Shown: piece by piece, positions 1 to 8,558 of the stretch
Layout: each line of letters begins with the position of its first letter
Numbering within the stretch: position 1 is the stretch's first letter
Source: Actinomadura rudentiformis
GTDB taxonomy: Bacteria > Actinomycetota > Actinomycetes > Streptosporangiales > Streptosporangiaceae
Direction: 5' to 3'
NCBI RefSeq assembly: GCF_008923185.1
Contig: NZ_WBMT01000001.1
Coordinates: forward strand, 434,001-498,000
DNA length: 64,000 nucleotides
Position numbers and translations under genes: made by a program
Notes under the pieces: model-generated
The model's input: the letters and a program-made list of their open reading frames with translations, nothing else
What the model was told of the DNA's origin: nothing
Databases searched by the model: none

Positions 1-256
1 CGGTCAGGAAGACCACCGGCACGTCCTCGCGTTCGGCGCGGACCGCGCGGCACACCTGCAGGCCGTTGCCGTCCGGCAACATCACATCGAGCAGCAGCAG
101 ATCGGGACGGTGCTTGCGGGCCAGCTCCACCGCCCGCGCCCCGCTCGCGGCGGGCAGCACCCGGAAGCCGTGGAACTCCAGCGTGATCCGGAGAATGTCG
201 GCCAGGCTCGGCTCGTCCTCGACCACGAGCACGGTCGGTCCCGTCGGGCCTTCCAT
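1..256 (-). CDS. Response regulator, receiver domain (partial)
   Basis: The gene runs off the left edge, so only about 85 N-terminal residues are visible. Read from the ATG at 256, it opens MEGPTGPTVLVVEDEP, the beta1 strand and acidic pocket of a CheY-like receiver. Asp57 in LLLDVMLPDGNG is the expected phospho-acceptor, followed by the VPVVFLT strand. The output domain lies outside the window, so OmpR-type or another class cannot be decided. The MVLPDGNG-like layout is common in OmpR/PhoB proteins. It is divergent from the MMPL exporter at 456, so it may control it; that is inference from position only. Confidence 0.85.
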   Translation of the reverse strand, partial: MEGPTGPTVLVVEDEPSLADILRITLEFHGFRVLPAASGARAVELARKHRPDLLLLDVMLPDGNGLQVCRAVRAEREDVPVVFLT

Positions 257-455
257 CGCCCCCGCCCCCGTTCCTTGTCCGGATCATGATGCCGCCTCCA
301 GTATCGGGCGGGCAGGGGCTCCGGGAGCTCTGAGCTCCTTCGGAGGAAGTTGAGAATCAGTTGTGAAAAGCCTTCCTGCCATGGCCGAGCGCGCGTGGCC
401 CGTCGAAGCTGAGGCCGATTCCAGCCCCTTCCTCGACAACGACAGGAGCCTCACT

Positions 456-2687
456 GTGAGCCCCATGGCGCGCTGGTGTTTCCGGCATCGCCTCATCGTC
501 CTGCTGCTCTGGGCGGCCGCGCTCGCCGGCGCGTTCCTCGCGAGCGGGTCGGCGGGCACGTCGTTCAGCAACGACTTCAAGCTGCCGGCCTCGGAGTCGG
601 TCCGGGCCGCCGAGCTGATGCGGGCCGCCTTTCCCGAACAATCCGGCGACACCGACGTCGTCGTGTGGCGGGTCGACGGCGGCGGCACCGTGCGGGACGC
701 GATCGTGCGCGACCGGATGCAGGCCGCCCTCGACCGGATCGCCACGCTTCCCGACGTCGGCCAGGTGGTGAGCCCCTACAAGCCCGAGGGCGCAGGGCAG
801 ACGAGCTCCGACGGGCGCACCGCCTACGCGCAGGTCACCTTCACCCAGCCGGCCGACGACCTCGCGACGGACCGGATCAAGCGGGTGGTGGACACCGCCA
901 GGTCCACGGCCACCGATGGGCTCCGGGTCGAGGTCGGAGGGCAGGCCGCCGGCCGCACCGACCAGCCACCGCCCCACCTGGCGGAGTTCGTCGGGCTGGT
1001 CGCCGCGGCGGTGGTGCTCTTCCTGGCGTTCGGATCGTTCCTGGCGATGCTGCTGCCGCTGGTCACCGCGGTGTTCGGCGTCGGGCTCGGGCTGATGGGG
1101 ATCGGGCTGCTCAGCCACGCGATGACCGTCCCGGACGCCGCCCTGCTGCTCGGCACCCTCATCGGGCTCGGGGTCGGCATCGACTACGCGCTCTTCATCG
1201 TCTCCCGGCATCGCGCCGGCCTGCACGAGGGGCTGTCGCCGGAGGAGGCCGCGGTCACCGCCGCCCGCACCTCGGGCAGGTCCGTGCTGTTCGCCGGGGG
1301 CATCGTGTGCATCGCGCTGCTCGGCATGCTCGCCCTCAACCTGCAGTTCCTGAACGGCATCGCGGTGGCCACCTCCCTCACCGTGCTGCTGGGCGTCGCC
1401 GCCGCGCTGACCCTGCTGCCCGCGCTGCTCGGCCTGCTGGGGACGCGGGTGTTGAGCCGGCGGGAACGCCGACGGCTCGACGCACCGGAGAGCATCGGCG
1501 AGAACGACGGCAGGGGCGTCACAGCGCGCTGGGCCGACGTCCTTCAACGCCGTCCCAGGATCGTTGCCGCCGCCGCACTGGTGCTGGTCACCGTGATATC
1601 GCTGCCCGCGTTCTCGCTGCGGCTCGGCACGAGCGACCAGGGCACGCTGCCGGAGTCCAACACCGCACGCCGCGCGTACGACATGCTGGCCGACGGGTTC
1701 GGGCCGGGTTTCAACGGACCGCTGCAGCTGGTGGTCCGCGGACGCGGCGGAGACATGCCGCCGGCCGCGCTGCGGCAGCTCGTGAACGACGTCCGTGAGA
1801 CGCGCGGCGTGGAGCAGGTCGTCGCGGTGCCCCTGGGTCAAGCGGCGGGCGGCACGGGACAGCGGATGGCGGTCGTTCAGGTGGTCCCCACCACCGCGCC
1901 ACAGGACGCCCAGACCTACGAGCTCATCGACCGGCTCCGTGCGGTACCCGCGGCGGACGCCGGCTCGCTGGAGGTGCTGGTGGGCGGCGGCACGGCCCTC
2001 AACAAGGACCTGGCCTCGGCGCTGACCTCCCGGCTGCCGCTGTTCATCGGCACGATCGCCGTGCTGGGTTCGGCCTTGCTGCTGCTGGCCTTCCGCAGCC
2101 TGGTCGTGGCGCTGCTGGCCGCGCTGATGAACGTGGCCGCAGCGGGCGCCGCGTTCGGCATCACCGTGGCGCTGTTCCAGTGGGGCTGGGGCACCGACGT
2201 CCTCGGCATCGGCAAGCCCGTGCCGATCACCTCGTTCCTGCCGGTCATCATGATCGCGATGTTGTTCGGCCTGTCCATGGACTACCAGGTGTTCCTGGTC
2301 GGCCGGATGCGGGAGGAATGGCTGCGGACCCGCGACCCGCGGCGCGCGGTGCGCATCGGGCTGGCCCGCGGCGGCAGGGTGATCACTTCGGCCGCGGTCA
2401 TCATGATCTCGGTGTTCGGGGCGTTCGTGCTGAGCGGCGATATGGAGGGCGTGCTGGTCGGCGCCGGGCTGGCGGGCGCGGTGGCCGTGGACGCCTTCGT
2501 GCTGCGCATGGCACTCGTCCCCGCCGTGATGACCATGCTCGGCAGGACCACGTGGTGGCTGCCGCCACGCCTGGCCGGCGCCCACGGCACGAGCCCGGAC
2601 ACCCTGGTCGCGCCCACTCCCGTCAACGAGTCAAGATCTGCCCACGCTGAGCGGAACGTATCCGCAGGCGAGGGACTGGACCGCTAG
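456..2687 (+). CDS. MMPL/RND-family membrane exporter
   Basis: This 743-residue protein belongs to the MmpL branch of the RND superfamily, which uses proton motive force to move lipids or hydrophobic compounds out of the cell. It shows the usual duplicated plan: one TM helix and a periplasmic loop, then five TM helices, repeated once. The proton-relay Asp-Tyr pairs are present in TM4 (GVGIDYALF, Asp243) and TM10 (GLSMDYQVF, Asp609). I chose GTG 456 because AGGAG at 444-448 sits 7 bases upstream and the protein then begins with a positive stretch before TM1; an upstream in-frame GTG at 363 would add 31 hydrophilic residues. A strong hairpin terminator follows. The substrate cannot be told from sequence. 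Confidence 0.9.
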   Translation: MSPMARWCFRHRLIVLLLWAAALAGAFLASGSAGTSFSNDFKLPASESVRAAELMRAAFPEQSGDTDVVVWRVDGGGTVRDAIVRDRMQAALDRIATLPDVGQVVSPYKPEGAGQTSSDGRTAYAQVTFTQPADDLATDRIKRVVDTARSTATDGLRVEVGGQAAGRTDQPPPHLAEFVGLVAAAVVLFLAFGSFLAMLLPLVTAVFGVGLGLMGIGLLSHAMTVPDAALLLGTLIGLGVGIDYALFIVSRHRAGLHEGLSPEEAAVTAARTSGRSVLFAGGIVCIALLGMLALNLQFLNGIAVATSLTVLLGVAAALTLLPALLGLLGTRVLSRRERRRLDAPESIGENDGRGVTARWADVLQRRPRIVAAAALVLVTVISLPAFSLRLGTSDQGTLPESNTARRAYDMLADGFGPGFNGPLQLVVRGRGGDMPPAALRQLVNDVRETRGVEQVVAVPLGQAAGGTGQRMAVVQVVPTTAPQDAQTYELIDRLRAVPAADAGSLEVLVGGGTALNKDLASALTSRLPLFIGTIAVLGSALLLLAFRSLVVALLAALMNVAAAGAAFGITVALFQWGWGTDVLGIGKPVPITSFLPVIMIAMLFGLSMDYQVFLVGRMREEWLRTRDPRRAVRIGLARGGRVITSAAVIMISVFGAFVLSGDMEGVLVGAGLAGAVAVDAFVLRMALVPAVMTMLGRTTWWLPPRLAGAHGTSPDTLVAPTPVNESRSAHAERNVSAGEGLDR

Positions 2688-2709
2688 ACGCGCAATCTGT
2701 CGATCGACG

Positions 2710-2750
2710 CCACCGGCAAGGCCGTACGCCCCGTAGGGCCTTGCCGGTGG
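2710..2750 (+). terminator. Hairpin terminator after MMPL gene
   Basis: Two perfect 14-base arms (2710-2723 and 2737-2750) enclose a 13-base loop that can pair three more bases (TAC with GTA). It lies 22 bases after the MMPL stop and has no T-run, as is usual for actinomycete terminators. Confidence 0.7.
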
Positions 2751-2827
2751 CCGTTACAGTGGATCTCGCTCCCAGGTGATCATCGTCGGTGGCACGATGG
2801 GCCGTCTCGCGTGCGAAAGGCTGAACC

Positions 2828-3697
2828 ATGGAACGTCCCATGCCCGACGTCGAAGGCGTCAGCCACCGCCGGGTCAGCGCCCGCGGCATGACGTTCCATG
2901 TCGCTGAGGCGGGCGCGGGAGACGATGTGGTCGTCCTGCTCCATGGTTTCCCGCAGCACTGGTACGAGTGGCGCCACCTCATCCCGGTGCTCGCCGCCGA
3001 TCATCGGGTCGTCGCCATCGACCTGCGCGGTCATGGCTGGTCGGACGCTCCGGAACGCGGCTACGCCAAGGAGGAGATGGCCGGCGACGTGCTGGCGGTG
3101 ATGGACGAGCTCGGCCTGGAACGGGTCAAGCTGGCCGGCCACGACTGGGGCGGCTGGATCGGTTTCCTGCTGTGCCTGTCGGCGCCCGAGCGGTTCGAGC
3201 GCTTCCTGGCGCTGAACGTCGTGCATCCCTGGCCGCGGTTCCTCACCGCGCTGCCGCATCTGTGGCGGTTCTGGTACCAGCAGGTCATCATGGCGCCCGG
3301 TCTCGGCTATCTGGGCCTGCGCACCGGCCGTTTCACCCGCCTGCTTCTGCGTTTGGGCGTGCACGACCGCTCTGTCTGGGATCGCACGACCCTCGACCAC
3401 TTCACGGGGGCCTTCGCAGAGCCCGCCCGCGCCCGCGCGGGGGTGCGGCTGTACCGGACGTTCACCCTTCACGAGTTCATCCCGGTCGTCCGCGGCCGCT
3501 ACAAGCGGCGAAGGCTCACCGTGCCGACGCGCATGGTGTTCGGCACCCGCGACGCCTACCTCAGCCACAAGGTGCTCGGCGGCTACCAGGCCTACGCCGA
3601 CGACCTCGACATCGCGCTCGTTCCGGACTGCGGACACTTCATCGCCGACGAACGCCCCGGAGTCGTGGCCGGCCACGCCAAGGCCTTCTTCGCCTGA
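2828..3697 (+). CDS. Alpha/beta hydrolase, epoxide-hydrolase-like
   Basis: A 289-residue cytoplasmic alpha/beta hydrolase. The oxyanion motif HGFPQHWYEW (about 39-48) and the nucleophile elbow GHDWGG with Asp106 in place of Ser are the marks of soluble epoxide hydrolases and haloalkane dehalogenases. HGFP plus the aspartate favours epoxide hydrolase. The remaining triad members fit Asp242 (FGTRDAYL) and His270 (DCGHFIADERP). A cap domain fills about 135-225. GAAAGG at 2815-2820 supports the ATG. It stands alone between two non-coding stretches, with no pathway partner nearby. Confidence 0.85.
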   Translation: MERPMPDVEGVSHRRVSARGMTFHVAEAGAGDDVVVLLHGFPQHWYEWRHLIPVLAADHRVVAIDLRGHGWSDAPERGYAKEEMAGDVLAVMDELGLERVKLAGHDWGGWIGFLLCLSAPERFERFLALNVVHPWPRFLTALPHLWRFWYQQVIMAPGLGYLGLRTGRFTRLLLRLGVHDRSVWDRTTLDHFTGAFAEPARARAGVRLYRTFTLHEFIPVVRGRYKRRRLTVPTRMVFGTRDAYLSHKVLGGYQAYADDLDIALVPDCGHFIADERPGVVAGHAKAFFA

Positions 3698-3729
3698 CAA
3701 GATCGTTCAACCGACCGGTTGTGGAGACT

Positions 3730-3826
3730 GTCAAGATCATTTCGGTCCACGACCGAGCGGTCCGGGGTCTGACCGTGAACCGGCGACCTGGCGTTCTTGA
3801 TCCTTTTTCAAGAAGTCGATCTTGAC
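3730..3826. promoter_or_regulatory. Inverted repeats upstream of Cys-rich peptide gene
   Basis: The 211-base region before the peptide gene is AT-richer than its surroundings and holds several symmetric elements. GTCAAGATC (3730-3738) is mirrored exactly by GATCTTGAC (3818-3826). TTCTTGA (3794-3800) is mirrored by TCAAGAA (3808-3814). CAACCG-AC-CGGTTG forms a palindrome at 3708-3721. They could be operator sites for the module, or in part a terminator for the hydrolase gene. TTGACT at 3822-3827 resembles a -35 box, but I see no convincing -10. Confidence 0.35.
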
Positions 3827-3908
3827 TCTTGTGCCGAAACCCGGCCCGTTTCCATGATCGTCATTACATGCCACATCGGCCGGTGACCCCGGCCGGAGAG
3901 GAGACACC

Positions 3909-4067
3909 ATGTCCCGCCTCGCCGACCGCCTGATCTCGCGCCTTGCACCCAAGGCCAACGCTCAGGCGGGTTGCAGCTACTACCGCTACTGCAGGAACGG
4001 CGTCAAGTACGTCCGGATCTGCTGCTTGGACCAGGGGTGCCAGACCGTCCGCGAAGGCAGCTGCTGA
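3909..4067 (+). CDS. Small Cys-rich peptide precursor (52 aa)
   Basis: This short gene has an excellent ribosome site (GGAGAGGAG, 3896-3904). It encodes a 52-residue peptide in two parts. The first 20 residues, MSRLADRLISRLAPKANAQA, form a basic amphipathic segment ending in Ala-Gln-Ala, a signal-peptidase-like A-X-A site. The remaining 32 residues carry six cysteines (2, 8, 18, 19, 24 and 32 of that part, including a Cys-Cys pair) with many Tyr and Arg. A membrane thioredoxin (4136) and an S26 signal peptidase (4648) follow in the same direction. I infer that the peptide is cleaved, exported and folded with up to three disulfides by those neighbours. The leader lacks a normal hydrophobic core, which is odd for Sec export. 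No characterised family was recognised. Confidence 0.8.
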   Translation: MSRLADRLISRLAPKANAQAGCSYYRYCRNGVKYVRICCLDQGCQTVREGSC

Positions 4068-4135
4068 CCCTGACTGACTCATGACGGACGGCGGCGCTCC
4101 GCGGCCGCCGTCCGTCCTGCCCGCAGGAGTTCCTG

Positions 4136-4651
4136 ATGGCCTACCTGACCGCCGCCGTCGTCCTCGTCGGCGTCCTCTGCGTCCTCAACCTGACGCTCAC
4201 TCTCGCCGTCATCCGCCGGCTGCGCGAACGCGGTGACGGGCACAGCCCGAGCCCGAGCCTCCCGGTCGCGCTCAAGCCGGGATCACGCCCCGCCGCGTTC
4301 ACCGCCACCACGACCGCGGGCGAGCAGGTCTCCGCCGAGAGCCTCACCGGCCTGGTCGGTTTCTTCTCGGCGGGCTGCGAGCCCTGCCACGCCCTGCTGC
4401 CGCACTTCGTCGAACGCGCCAAGGAGATGGGACGCGACAACGTCCTCGCGGTCATCGGAGGGGACGGCGACGAAGAACTGGTCGCCGCGCTGGCACCTGC
4501 CGCCAGGGTGGTCGTCGAGGATCACGACGGAGCGGTGGCGAACGCGTTCCAGAACACCTGGTCCCCGACCGTCTTCCTGATCGGCCCCGACCACGCCGTC
4601 GTGGCGGCGGGCGGCCGCATGGACGACCTGCCTCTCGGCTCGGCGGTGTGA
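4136..4651 (+). CDS. Membrane-anchored thioredoxin-like (TlpA/MauD-like) protein
   Basis: The 171-residue protein has one N-terminal membrane anchor (about 3-26), then a linker and a thioredoxin fold outside the membrane. The redox motif is Cys-Glu-Pro-Cys in FFSAGCEPCHALLPHF (about 75-90), and the cis-proline loop is NTWSPTVFLIG. Proteins of the TlpA/MauD group reduce or form disulfides in exported substrates. Immediately upstream is a six-cysteine peptide, the obvious candidate substrate. The stop overlaps the GTG of the signal peptidase gene by four bases (GTGA), so the two are translationally coupled. Whether it oxidises, isomerises or reduces cannot be told from the motif alone. Confidence 0.85.
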   Translation: MAYLTAAVVLVGVLCVLNLTLTLAVIRRLRERGDGHSPSPSLPVALKPGSRPAAFTATTTAGEQVSAESLTGLVGFFSAGCEPCHALLPHFVERAKEMGRDNVLAVIGGDGDEELVAALAPAARVVVEDHDGAVANAFQNTWSPTVFLIGPDHAVVAAGGRMDDLPLGSAV

Positions 4652-5136
4652 GACACCCGGTACTGCTGTTCGCGACGGGCGGGTTGGCCGGCGGTCTCGC
4701 GACCCTCTGGATCCGGCGGCGCTACCTGCTGACGACCGTCTCAGGCCGCAGCATGGAACCGGCCCTGCACGACGCGGACCGCGTCCTGGTGCGGCGGACC
4801 CGGCGGATCCGCCCCGGCCAGATCGTCGTCGTGATCGCCCCCGACCCGCCCCTCGTCCACCTTCCGCCGGACGAGGGACCTGCTGTGGACGCACTCCCGG
4901 CCGTGGAACCCCTGCCGCAGCCTGGCGAGCGCCTCCTCATCAAACGAGCTGTCGCCGTGCCGGGGGACCCCGTGCCGCGTGAGCGGTTCCCCGCGCTGCG
5001 CGATGCACCCCACGCCGTCGTGCCACCCGAGTCCCTCGTCGTCCTGGGCGACAACCCGGACGCCAGCTGGGACTCGCGCGAATTCGGCTTCGTCCGCCCC
5101 GGCGAGTGCGTCGGAGTGGTCGTCCGCAAGCTCTGA
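4648..5136 (+). CDS. S26 family signal peptidase (type I)
   Basis: A 162-residue signal peptidase I with one N-terminal TM helix. Catalytic Ser35 lies in SGRSMEPAL and the general-base Lys99 in LLIKRAVAVPGD. The conserved GDNPDASWDSREFG box is at 134-147. At 162 residues it is shorter than housekeeping LepB and lacks a second TM helix, as is typical of accessory, dedicated peptidases. It starts on a GTG that overlaps the thioredoxin stop by four bases. I infer that its dedicated substrate is the 52-aa peptide, which has an Ala-Gln-Ala site. The gene ends two bases from the convergent AraC gene. Confidence 0.9.
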   Translation: MRHPVLLFATGGLAGGLATLWIRRRYLLTTVSGRSMEPALHDADRVLVRRTRRIRPGQIVVVIAPDPPLVHLPPDEGPAVDALPAVEPLPQPGERLLIKRAVAVPGDPVPRERFPALRDAPHAVVPPESLVVLGDNPDASWDSREFGFVRPGECVGVVVRKL

Positions 5137-5138
5137 CC

Positions 5139-6113
5139 TCACACACCCTGCACAGAGCTGAGGCACATGCGGCGGTAGTCGGTGGGGCAGGAGCCCATGG
5201 ACTTTCGGAAGAGGCGGCCGAAGTGTGCCGGGTCGGTGAAGCCCCAGCGGGATGCGATGGCGCAGACGGGGAGTTCGGCGAACCGAGGGTCGGCGAGGTC
5301 GCGGCGGCAGCGCTCCAGGCGATGCTGGCGTATCCATGCGGCCACGCTGAGGCCCCCTTGGGCTTGGAAGAGCTTGTGCAACTGCCGGGTGGAGATGTGG
5401 TGCGCGGCGGCGATCGTGTCGGGGGTCAACGCCGGGTCGCCGAGGTGCCGCTCGATGAAGTCCTCGATGCCGGCCAGCAGGGCTTGCTGGCGGGTGGCCA
5501 TTGGCAGAGCGTCGTCAGCCAGCTGGTGCGCGCACGTTGCCGCGATCAGGTCGATCGTGGCCCTGCCCAGGGCGGCCACATCCGAGGGTCGGTAGGCGCA
5601 CGCGTTGCGGACGAGTTCCTCGAGATAACGCCATAGCACCGCCCCCGGGCCCTGATGGCCGGAGAAGGGGACCGCGAGCAGTTTCGATATCGACGGAACG
5701 AGAGCTTGCAACGGCGCTCTGGGGATTTCCACCAGAAAGAACCGGGCGGGCTGGGTGACCGCCATCTGCTGGACGCGCAGTGGGCGGCTGCTGTCGTAGA
5801 GCACGAAGTCACCGGCGCCAAAGGTGTTGTCGTGCTTTCCCTGGGAGACCCTTCCTGAGCCGCTGCAAGACAGGTGAAGGAGGACGACCTCTGGATCGGA
5901 CTGCCGAATCAACCGCCTCGTGCGTTCTCCTTGAACCGATGGAGTGGTCATCGAGGAAATGAGCACCGTGTCAAGGTCCAAAAGATGGGCTGAGGCGTGG
6001 AAATCGTCCGCCGTCTCGGTTTTCACCTCCGACGGGACATGTGACCGGAACATCGCTTCCAGCCAGCTGTCGAACCGTTCAGCAGGCGGCACATGCGCTG
6101 TGCTGAACTCCAT
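5139..6113 (-). CDS. AraC-family transcription regulator
   Basis: The N-terminal part matches the AraC-binding-like fold (FSTAHVPPAERFDSWLE onward). The C-terminal ~100 residues are an AraC/XylS double helix-turn-helix, with IAAAHHISTRQLHKLF as the first helix pair and IASRWGFTDPAHFGRLFR as the second. ATG 6113 gives about 324 residues; a TTG and a GTG just upstream in frame have a better placed GGAGGT, so the start is uncertain by three codons. It is convergent with the signal peptidase gene. A second, clearly related AraC protein lies at 24769-25770. Confidence 0.85.
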   Translation of the reverse strand: MEFSTAHVPPAERFDSWLEAMFRSHVPSEVKTETADDFHASAHLLDLDTVLISSMTTPSVQGERTRRLIRQSDPEVVLLHLSCSGSGRVSQGKHDNTFGAGDFVLYDSSRPLRVQQMAVTQPARFFLVEIPRAPLQALVPSISKLLAVPFSGHQGPGAVLWRYLEELVRNACAYRPSDVAALGRATIDLIAATCAHQLADDALPMATRQQALLAGIEDFIERHLGDPALTPDTIAAAHHISTRQLHKLFQAQGGLSVAAWIRQHRLERCRRDLADPRFAELPVCAIASRWGFTDPAHFGRLFRKSMGSCPTDYRRMCLSSVQGV

Positions 6114-6295
6114 CACCTGCAACGCGCACCTCCATGTCCGACCGCGGACTGAAGCTTTGCAAGGAGTGATCTGCCTTGTCATGACCCACGTCCGTCTGTC
6201 AGCCGCGCGGGGGTCTTGACAGCGCCATTACTTCCGCTTGCGGCGCCCAGTGCGCCATACTGCATTCGCGCGAAAGATCTTTCGGAGCGATGGCT

Positions 6296-7456
6296 ATGTC
6301 GAGCCTGCGGTGGGCCACGACCGACACGTCGGGCCCTTCGGGCTACGCGTTGGCCCGCACCGTGCTCCGTTTCGCGATCGCGCTGCGCTGCGGCGGCGTG
6401 GCCGCGGCGTGCGTCGCCGCCGTCGTCGGCGACGACACCGAGATCTCCCGCGGGTGGCAGGTGGCGGTGCTCGGCGGGATGGCGGTGTGGGCGGCGTTCT
6501 TCAGCGTGGTCGCCGTCCGTCGCGGCCTGGGATTCCCGCTGATCGCCACCGACACCGCGGTGGTGGCGCTGGTGATGCTCGTGCAGTCACGGATCGTTCC
6601 GGTGTCGATGGTCTTCCACGAGACCACCTGGGCCATCATGCTGGCGAGCACTGCCATCTACCTGGCACAACTCGCCTTGCGTCCGGTCGCGGGGCTGCCG
6701 CTTGCGGCGGTGGTCATCCTCGCCTACATCGCCGGTGTCCCCGAGACGACCAGCCAGATCCGGGTCCTGTTCGTCCAGGCCGCGGTGGTCAGCGCGATGA
6801 TGTGGCTGCTGCGCCGCGGCGGGCGGCGCGCCGACACCATCGTGGCGGCCCGGGACCGCGAGAGGCAGCAGGCCATGCTGGAGGCGGCGCGGCGGGTCGA
6901 CGAGCGCCACCATCGACTGCAGATGCACGACTCGGTGCTGGCCACGCTCACGATGGTCGCCTCGGGGGGCGTGGGGGCGGGCGCACCGGGCCTGCGCGAA
7001 GGCGCGGCGCAGGCACTGCGGGTCATGGAGTCGTTCTCCCCGTCCGAGCCCGTCGGCGACGTGCCGGAGGTCGACCTGGCGGAACGCCTGGAGGAGCTGG
7101 CCGCCCAGATGAGCCCGTCGCTGTCCTGCGATCTCACCGTCGCCGGTGAGCCGCGCGTCGACGTCCCCGAAACGGTCGCCTCGGCGATCGCTGATGCGGT
7201 GCGCGAGGCTCTGCGCAACGTCGCCGCACACGCCGGAGTGCACCACGCGTCGGTGTGCGTGGAGCGCCGCGGTGACAGCGTCACGGTGGACGTCGCCGAC
7301 CGTGGTCGCGGGTTCGACCCTGCCCTCGTTCCCGACGCCCGGTGCGGCATCAGGCATTCGATCGTGGAACGGATGGCGATGGCCGGCGGAATCGCCACCG
7401 TCCAGTCCGGGCCAGGGGCCGGCACCACGGTCACGCTGCGGTGGACCCGTGGCTGA
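6296..7456 (+). CDS. Membrane sensor histidine kinase (NarL-type partner)
   Basis: The N-terminal half (about 20-175) has roughly six hydrophobic segments and no extracellular domain, so the signal is probably sensed in or at the membrane. A coiled segment leads to a HisKA_3-like dimerisation motif with His211 in RLQMHDSVLATL. A HATPase domain follows, with the N box REALRNVAAHAG (Asn308), a G1 box DRGRGFDP and a final GAGTTVTLRW. I prefer ATG 6296 over 6290 because GGAG at 6284-6287 is then 8 bases away. It overlaps the next gene by eight bases, forming a three-gene sensory operon. Confidence 0.88.
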   Translation: MSSLRWATTDTSGPSGYALARTVLRFAIALRCGGVAAACVAAVVGDDTEISRGWQVAVLGGMAVWAAFFSVVAVRRGLGFPLIATDTAVVALVMLVQSRIVPVSMVFHETTWAIMLASTAIYLAQLALRPVAGLPLAAVVILAYIAGVPETTSQIRVLFVQAAVVSAMMWLLRRGGRRADTIVAARDRERQQAMLEAARRVDERHHRLQMHDSVLATLTMVASGGVGAGAPGLREGAAQALRVMESFSPSEPVGDVPEVDLAERLEELAAQMSPSLSCDLTVAGEPRVDVPETVASAIADAVREALRNVAAHAGVHHASVCVERRGDSVTVDVADRGRGFDPALVPDARCGIRHSIVERMAMAGGIATVQSGPGAGTTVTLRWTRG

Positions 7457-8558
7457 CAGCGCGCCCGCCGGCCCGTTCGCCGTGCGCTTCAACCGGGCGT
7501 TCGACATCGCCACGGTGGTCGCGGTCGCCCTGTGGCAGGTCGTCGCCGTCGGCACGGCGGTCCTGGCCTACTACGACCAGTACCGGTCCCCGGCGTCGGT
7601 GGTGGCGATCTGGGGCGCCCAGCTACTGATCATCGTCTGCGGCGCGGCGCTCCTCCTGCGCAGGAAGGAGAGCACCGCGATCACGTGGTCGCTGGTCGCG
7701 GTGGACCTCGCCACCGGAGTCGCGATGGCCGTCAACTGTCCCGGCGAACACCAGCTGAGGATCAACTGGGGATGGACGTCCGTCGGGTTGATCGGCGTGC
7801 TCCTCGTGCTGCACCGGCCGGTGCGCGAAGTCGTGTCACTGCTGGCGGTCAACGCGGGGATCGTCTTCGTGGCGCTGACGGCCGAGGGCGAGATGGACCG
7901 CCACACCGTCGCCGGATTCATCACCCTGCTGTACGCGTCGGCCAGCATCCAGCTGGCTCTCATCGCCGGGGCGCGGGTGTTCCGGTTCAGCGGCGGCATG
8001 GCGGCCGAGGCGGCGGCCGAACGCTGGGAGATGGCGACGCGCGAGGCCGTCATCGCCGAGGTCGCGGCGGCGCGGCAGGACCGCTACCGGGAAGTGCGCA
8101 GGCTCATCACCGGTGTGCTGCGGGGCCTGGCCGACGGCACCGTCGATCCGGCCGACCCGGCGGTCCGCCACCGGTGCGCCACGGCGGAGGCCATGCTGCG
8201 TCAGTTGCTGGCCGAACGGGACGATGTCCCCAATCCGCTGCTGCGCCTCCTGCGCACCGGCATCGACGAGACCATGCGCCGCGGCACCGTCATCGACCTG
8301 GCCCAGGTCGGCGAGATGCCGCCGATGAGCGAGGAGGTCGCCGCCGCGATCGCCGAGGTCCCGCTGGCCGTGCTGACCGGCGCCCGTGAGAACGCGCGCG
8401 TCACCGTGGTGTCGGCCACGCCGGGACACGTCAGCGTCTCGGTGCTCGTCGACGGTGACGCCCTCGTCCCCGAGACCACCGTGGCGGACGGCGTCACCGT
8501 CACCAGCGACCGAGACGGAGATCTTCTTTGGGTGGAGGCCGGATGGAACGAGCCGTGA
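7449..8558 (+). CDS. Degenerate histidine-kinase-like membrane protein
   Basis: The GTG start at 7449 lies inside the kinase gene; the true N-terminus is VADSAPAGPFAVRFNRAFD. About five or six TM helices (20-190) are followed by a coiled helix (RQDRYREVRRLITGVLRGLADG) where a kinase would have its phospho-acceptor, but no His is present. The C-terminal region resembles a worn HATPase fold (PLAVLTGARENARVTVVS) without N, G1 or G2 boxes. It is 369 residues long and is sandwiched between the true kinase and the regulator. I infer that it forms a hetero-complex with the kinase and tunes it; enzyme activity looks unlikely. Confidence 0.75.
   Translation: MADSAPAGPFAVRFNRAFDIATVVAVALWQVVAVGTAVLAYYDQYRSPASVVAIWGAQLLIIVCGAALLLRRKESTAITWSLVAVDLATGVAMAVNCPGEHQLRINWGWTSVGLIGVLLVLHRPVREVVSLLAVNAGIVFVALTAEGEMDRHTVAGFITLLYASASIQLALIAGARVFRFSGGMAAEAAAERWEMATREAVIAEVAAARQDRYREVRRLITGVLRGLADGTVDPADPAVRHRCATAEAMLRQLLAERDDVPNPLLRLLRTGIDETMRRGTVIDLAQVGEMPPMSEEVAAAIAEVPLAVLTGARENARVTVVSATPGHVSVSVLVDGDALVPETTVADGVTVTSDRDGDLLWVEAGWNEP

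Noticed and set aside
357..2585. 742-codon open frame on the minus strand
   Set aside because: It is the antisense shadow of the MMPL gene: low-complexity His/Arg/Gln/Gly composition, no domain, and the plus-strand product has full family motifs.
6216..6221. TTGACA as a housekeeping -35 box for the kinase operon
   Set aside because: No acceptable -10 sequence lies 16-19 bases downstream.
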